From assembly GCA_903835275.1 (NCBI GenBank), contig CAILMK010000375.1:1-8348 (forward strand): DNA of 8,348 nt. The letters run 5' to 3'. The position numbers and the translations under genes were made by a program. Source of the DNA: an uncultured bacterium. Its GTDB lineage: Bacteria > Bacteroidota > Bacteroidia > CAILMK01. Position 1 is the stretch's first letter. Each line of letters begins with the position of its first letter. Below are positions 6,945 through 8,348 of the stretch, piece after piece. The notes beneath the pieces are model-generated. The model was not told the DNA's origin and made no database searches. It saw only the letters and a program-made list of their open reading frames with translations.

Positions 6945-7625
6945 CTATTTCTCTTCTCCCCACTTAAAAGGAGGAGGCATATTCATCTTTTCCAGATCCC
7001 ATTGTTCATCGGTATGATCGGGATGTTTTTCATCCAATGGTTTATATGTAGGCTGCGGTCCGCTATGGCGGAATATCCATGCACAGATCAATCCCATCAA
7101 TGCACTCGCAAGATGATACTCCCAGCTTAGTTTAGTATCTAAAGGCAATACTCCCCAGACCATACTGCCGTAAAAAACAGTTACCAGCAATGATATACCA
7201 AGTATAGGAGTATTCTTCTTTATTATTCCGGAAAAGAACAGAAAAGCAGCGAATCCATAGATGAGTCCGCTGGCTCCAATATGATAACTCTCGCGACCGA
7301 ACAGCCACACAAGAATACCACCACCCAGCCATACAATTGCTGTGATCACATAAGCAACATTCCTGTAGAAATAAAGCAGCAGTGTCCCAAGTGCCAGTAG
7401 AGGAATGGAATTGGAAGCAAGATGCCCGAGATCACCATGAAGGAAAGGTGATAGAAAAATACCCCTCAATCCTTCAATAGTGCGCGGATGATTACCAAGC
7501 ATTCCCAAAGGATAGCCGGTGAGGTATTCGGCAAGCTTCACTCCCCATAGAATGGCTGTAAATAACAAAACAGGCCAGAATGCCTGCCATGCCTTGTTGA
7601 ATTCTATGGTTGCTTCGCTTTTCAA
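6945..7625 (-). CDS. Rhomboid family intramembrane serine protease (226 aa)
   Basis: This inner-membrane protease cleaves transmembrane segments of other membrane proteins with a Ser-His dyad inside the bilayer. The nucleophile is Ser119 in GASGLIYG, the GxSG motif at the start of a helix. The base is His171 in WEYHLASALMG. HGDLGHLASN (63-72) supplies the conserved H68 and oxyanion-site N72. Six hydrophobic helices are visible near 14-34, 70-86, 90-109, 117-134, 139-158 and 168-186, the basic rhomboid core. A soluble, charged tail (187-226) ends PPPFKWGEEK. The start shown is TTG at 7625: no ATG or GTG lies between it and the in-frame stop at 7644-7646, and the first internal ATG (residue 42) would remove helix 1. 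It converges on the repeat-protein gene and lies downstream of ridA in the same direction. The substrate is unknown. Confidence 0.9.
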   Translation of the reverse strand: MKSEATIEFNKAWQAFWPVLLFTAILWGVKLAEYLTGYPLGMLGNHPRTIEGLRGIFLSPFLHGDLGHLASNSIPLLALGTLLLYFYRNVAYVITAIVWLGGGILVWLFGRESYHIGASGLIYGFAAFLFFSGIIKKNTPILGISLLVTVFYGSMVWGVLPLDTKLSWEYHLASALMGLICAWIFRHSGPQPTYKPLDEKHPDHTDEQWDLEKMNMPPPFKWGEEK

Positions 7626-7694
7626 GAAGTATGCTTTGAAAGATCAATAACAAAAAGCAGGCAGTTTATGATAAGGACAGAATGGCAGGAGCAT

Positions 7695-7763
7695 GCCCCA
7701 CCCCAACCCTCCCCCAAAGCGAGGGAGTTAAAGTCCTCCCCTTGGGGAGGATTTAGGAGGGGC
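7695..7763. repeat. Bacteroidota-type CCCCTCC intergenic stem-loop repeat
   Basis: The outer arms GCCCCACC (7695-7702) and GGAGGGGC (7756-7763) pair with one mismatch. Inside are CTCCC/GGGAG (7709-7713 with 7723-7727) and TCCTCCCC-TT-GGGGAGGA (7734-7751, perfect). A folded RNA or extruded strand would be a three-way junction. From general knowledge, CCCCTCC...GGGGAGGATTTAGG elements of this kind are scattered between genes in many Bacteroidota genomes. It sits between ridA and the rhomboid gene and may end or attenuate transcription from ridA. Confidence 0.7.
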
Positions 7764-7791
7764 TATCGTCACTCGCCCCTCGCCTCTCGTC
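7764..7791. repeat. Degenerate 7-bp tandem repeat next to the stem-loop element
   Basis: Four consecutive 7-mers occur: TATCGTC, ACTCGCC, CCTCGCC and TCTCGTC, on an NCTCGYC pattern. The run starts right after the stem-loop repeat and overlaps the first two bases of the ridA stop codon (7790-7792). Confidence 0.5.
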
Positions 7792-8170
7792 ACTTCTTCG
7801 CAATCACAGAAATTTCCACATGCACATCTTTAGGCAGACGGGATACTTCTACGGTTTCGCGTGCGGGGAAATCTGCAGTGAAATAAGATCCATACACCTC
7901 ATTGATCTTCGCGAAATTGTTCAGATCTTTTACGAAAATGGTGGTCTTGACAATATTCACAAAATCCATCCCTGAAGCGGCAAGAATACCATGGATATTC
8001 GCCATTACCTGTTTGGTTTCACTTTCAATGTTATCGGTTACCATTGCATTCGTTTCCGGATTAATGGCAATTTGTCCGCTGACAAAAAGCATATCGCCCG
8101 CCATGACAGCCTGGCTGTACGGTCCTATGGGTTTAGGGGCATTTGTAGTGTTAATAATTTCTTTCTTCAT
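7790..8170 (-). CDS. ridA: RidA family enamine/imine deaminase (126 aa)
   Basis: RidA proteins are small cytosolic trimers that hydrolyse reactive enamine/imine intermediates made by PLP enzymes such as threonine dehydratase, protecting other PLP enzymes. Numbered from the ATG at 8170, the chain opens MKKEIINTTNAPKPIGPYSQ and carries the GPYSQAV signature. LFVSGQIA and the active-site FPARETVEV follow, the Arg being the substrate carboxylate-binding residue. It ends in RLPKDVHVEISVIAKK, with the conserved Glu of VHVEI. The 126-residue length is standard for the family, which is why this start was chosen. A longer form from the ATG at 8209 adds 13 unconserved residues (MAFQISDNNTGPK), but that ATG overlaps the upstream gene's stop as TAATG and could allow coupled initiation. 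No consensus promoter is visible just upstream, so co-transcription with the edge gene is likely. Confidence 0.93.
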   Translation of the reverse strand: MKKEIINTTNAPKPIGPYSQAVMAGDMLFVSGQIAINPETNAMVTDNIESETKQVMANIHGILAASGMDFVNIVKTTIFVKDLNNFAKINEVYGSYFTADFPARETVEVSRLPKDVHVEISVIAKK

Positions 8171-8208
8171 TTTTGGTCCTGTATTATTGTCCGAGATTTG
8201 AAAAGCCA

Positions 8209-8348
8209 TTAAAAAAAAACGGACAGATCTTTAGTAAGGTGGTAATCTTTTGCATAAATATAATCTAATCTCATTTTAGTGGCATCATCAGGTTGTTTGT
8301 TTTTCACTTCAAAGTACGGAGCGAGTACTCCGTTTTTCAATTTTGGCA
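8209..8348 (-). CDS. C-terminal end of an unidentified protein (5' truncated by window edge)
   Basis: The minus strand is open from the right edge to TAA at 8211-8209 and gives 45 residues. They begin PKLKNGVLAPYFEV, continue through TKMRLDYIYAKDYHLTKD and end LSVFF. The other two minus frames stop quickly. The last 20 residues have the spacing D..Y...[YW].L..DL.VF, seen at the end of bacterial sugar transferases (polyprenyl glycosylphosphotransferases, usually D.YY..N.S...DL.I). The preceding residues do not show that family's Gly-rich motif, so this is only a suggestion. The stop overlaps a possible ridA ATG by one base (TAATG), and the family-consistent ridA start is 38 bases further on, so the pair is probably an operon. 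Nine consecutive T's on the coding strand encode the end of the protein, a spot prone to sequencing error. Confidence 0.6.
   Translation of the reverse strand, partial: PKLKNGVLAPYFEVKNKQPDDATKMRLDYIYAKDYHLTKDLSVFF

Noticed and set aside
7668..7886. Plus-strand open frame of 72 codons across the ridA-rhomboid spacer
   Set aside because: Its middle part is the translation of the CCCCTCC stem-loop repeat (Pro/Ser/Lys/Gly-rich), and the rest is antisense to ridA. It is spurious.
7902..8212. Two overlapping plus-strand open frames antisense to ridA
   Set aside because: RidA on the minus strand has unmistakable family motifs over the whole span. The plus frames are its shadows, and their hydrophobic look is an effect of reading Lys/Glu codons on the other strand.
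8316..8337. ACGGAG-CGAGTA-CTCCGT hairpin followed by T5, terminator-like on the plus strand
   Set aside because: It lies inside the open minus-strand gene end, and no plus-strand gene ends nearby, so a terminator role is unlikely.
8313..8348. EEP-nuclease C-terminus suggested by the RLDYIYA string in the edge fragment
   Set aside because: The SDH motif that should follow in that family is missing; the chain ends 16 residues later in LSVFF.

Overview
The window most likely comes from the chromosome of a Bacteroidota bacterium. Four things point there. The 5059-6894 product has an N-terminal signal peptide and a C-terminal type IX secretion (T9SS) sorting domain, a pathway confined to that phylum. 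Promoter-like TAnnTTTG boxes, the Bacteroidota -7 consensus, lie before two genes, and Shine-Dalgarno sites are absent, with A/T-rich leaders instead. The topoisomerase has the Bacteroidota type of TopoIV A layout. A CCCCTCC-type stem-loop repeat of the kind common between Bacteroidota genes sits at 7695-7763. No finer placement can be supported.

Layout from left to right. 2-265 (+) is the 3' end of an unrecognised gene. 266-566 is non-coding and carries four separate perfect inverted repeats, then two candidate promoters. 567-3275 (+) encodes the A subunit of DNA topoisomerase IV (parC-like), with an intact catalytic tyrosine and a Lys/Gly-rich tail ending in QMRMF. 3310-4920 (+) encodes a polytopic membrane protein of probable GT-C glycosyltransferase-like build. 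4921-5058 holds a short minus-strand coding remnant and an A/T-rich promoter region. 5059-6894 (+) encodes a secreted protein of six exactly phased 84-residue FG-GAP/VCBS-like calcium-loop repeats plus the T9SS sorting domain, closed by a strong hairpin terminator at 6904-6940.

The right side reads on the minus strand: a 45-residue gene end at the window edge (8348-8209), a RidA-family deaminase (8170-7790), a repeat-rich spacer (7764-7791 and 7695-7763), and a rhomboid intramembrane serine protease with an apparent TTG start (7625-6945). The edge gene and ridA are close enough to be co-transcribed. The repeat protein and the rhomboid gene converge on the terminator.

The genes do not form one obvious pathway. 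They look like housekeeping genes (topoisomerase, RidA, rhomboid) with a lineage-specific surface-protein gene between them. The best evidence of change is a short direct repeat encoding PPFKW-(K)GEE-stop at both 4924-4965 and 6945-6977. It flanks the surface-protein gene and suggests that a cassette of about 2 kb was inserted at the 3' end of the rhomboid gene. I found no CRISPR array, tRNA, rRNA, transposase or recognisable defence system.
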